From Candidatus Faecalibacterium faecipullorum (GTDB lineage Bacteria; Bacillota; Clostridia; Oscillospirales; Ruminococcaceae), in contig DWXX01000176.1 of NCBI GenBank assembly GCA_019118985.1, positions 1 to 5,224 of the forward strand: a stretch of 5,224 bases of DNA, written 5' to 3'. Shown piece after piece: positions 5,106 through 5,224 of this stretch. The position numbers were made by a program, and so were the translations under genes. Below the pieces are notes generated by a model, which was not told the DNA's origin, did not search any database, and was given only the letters and a program-made list of their open reading frames with translations. Every line of letters starts with the position of its first letter. Within the stretch, counting starts at the first letter, position 1.

Positions 5106-5224
5106 ATGAGAGGAAAGCATACCATGCTCCGCGCGGTTTTGATCGTGCTGGCGGCCCTGTTCCTGCTGCCCTGCCTGCTGCTGGCGCTGCCGCTGGCGGG
5201 GGCGCCGCTGGATGCCCTTTGGGC
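5106..5224 (+). CDS. N-terminus of a hydrophobic membrane or exported protein (3' end beyond window)
   Basis: The first 39 codons of a protein starting MRGKHTMLRAVLIV. A basic start is followed by a long Leu/Ala-rich hydrophobic segment (about residues 8-31) that then reads GAPLDALW, as a first membrane segment would. GAGGGGG (5094-5100) lies 5 nt before the ATG and overlaps the stop of the binding-protein gene, with only 10 bp between the two genes, so they are almost certainly co-transcribed. Directly after a sugar-binding lipoprotein, an ABC permease is the most likely identity (inference), but the visible residues carry no diagnostic motif. An alternative ATG at 5124 would still keep the hydrophobic segment. 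Confidence 0.7.
   Translation, partial: MRGKHTMLRAVLIVLAALFLLPCLLLALPLAGAPLDALW

Noticed and set aside
3536..5125. A long minus-strand frame opposite the binding-protein gene
   Set aside because: No recognisable motif and no ribosome site. The plus strand has a coherent binding-protein reading with secondary-structure-like and family-like segments.
1..5224. CRISPR arrays, tRNA or rRNA genes, transposases, phage or defence genes
   Set aside because: No regular repeat-spacer pattern, RNA-gene signature, insertion-sequence ends or relevant protein motifs were seen on either strand.

Overview
The window is GC-rich, gene-dense bacterial DNA. Strong AGGAGG-type ribosome binding sites, an LplB-type sugar permease, a LacI-family regulator next to it and a DUF624/YesL-like membrane protein together suggest a member of the Bacillota, probably a high-GC gut clostridium of the Oscillospiraceae type. 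That placement is inference from gene content and composition; no marker gene is present.

Layout. Positions 1-487 (minus strand) hold the N-terminal half of a carbohydrate ABC-transporter permease whose 3' end lies outside the window. A 499-bp divergent control region follows (488-986). It contains one consensus-like promoter facing each way and four copies of a LacI-type operator built on a shared TGAAACGTT core. Rightward, a three-gene operon runs from 987 to 3440: a LacI-family regulator, a 208-aa membrane-anchored acidic protein of unknown function, and a 257-aa polytopic membrane protein resembling the DUF624/YesL group. It ends at a strong GC-rich hairpin terminator (3478-3518).

A second rightward unit starts from an extended -10 promoter near 3562. 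It carries a sugar-type extracellular solute-binding lipoprotein (3637-5095) and the first 39 codons of a hydrophobic protein (5106-). The lipoprotein signal peptide and the mature protein lie in different reading frames, with the break at or near a run of six G (3747-3752). One G fewer would give a clean 485-aa lipoprotein.

How it fits together (inference): the LacI-family protein probably senses a sugar or glycan-derived ligand and represses both itself and the divergent ABC-transport operon through the four operators. The second binding protein may serve another transporter beginning at the right edge. I see no defence system, CRISPR array, mobile element or RNA gene. The items most worth a second look are the operator constellation, the homopolymer frameshift, and the uncharacterised anchored protein placed between regulator and YesL-like gene.
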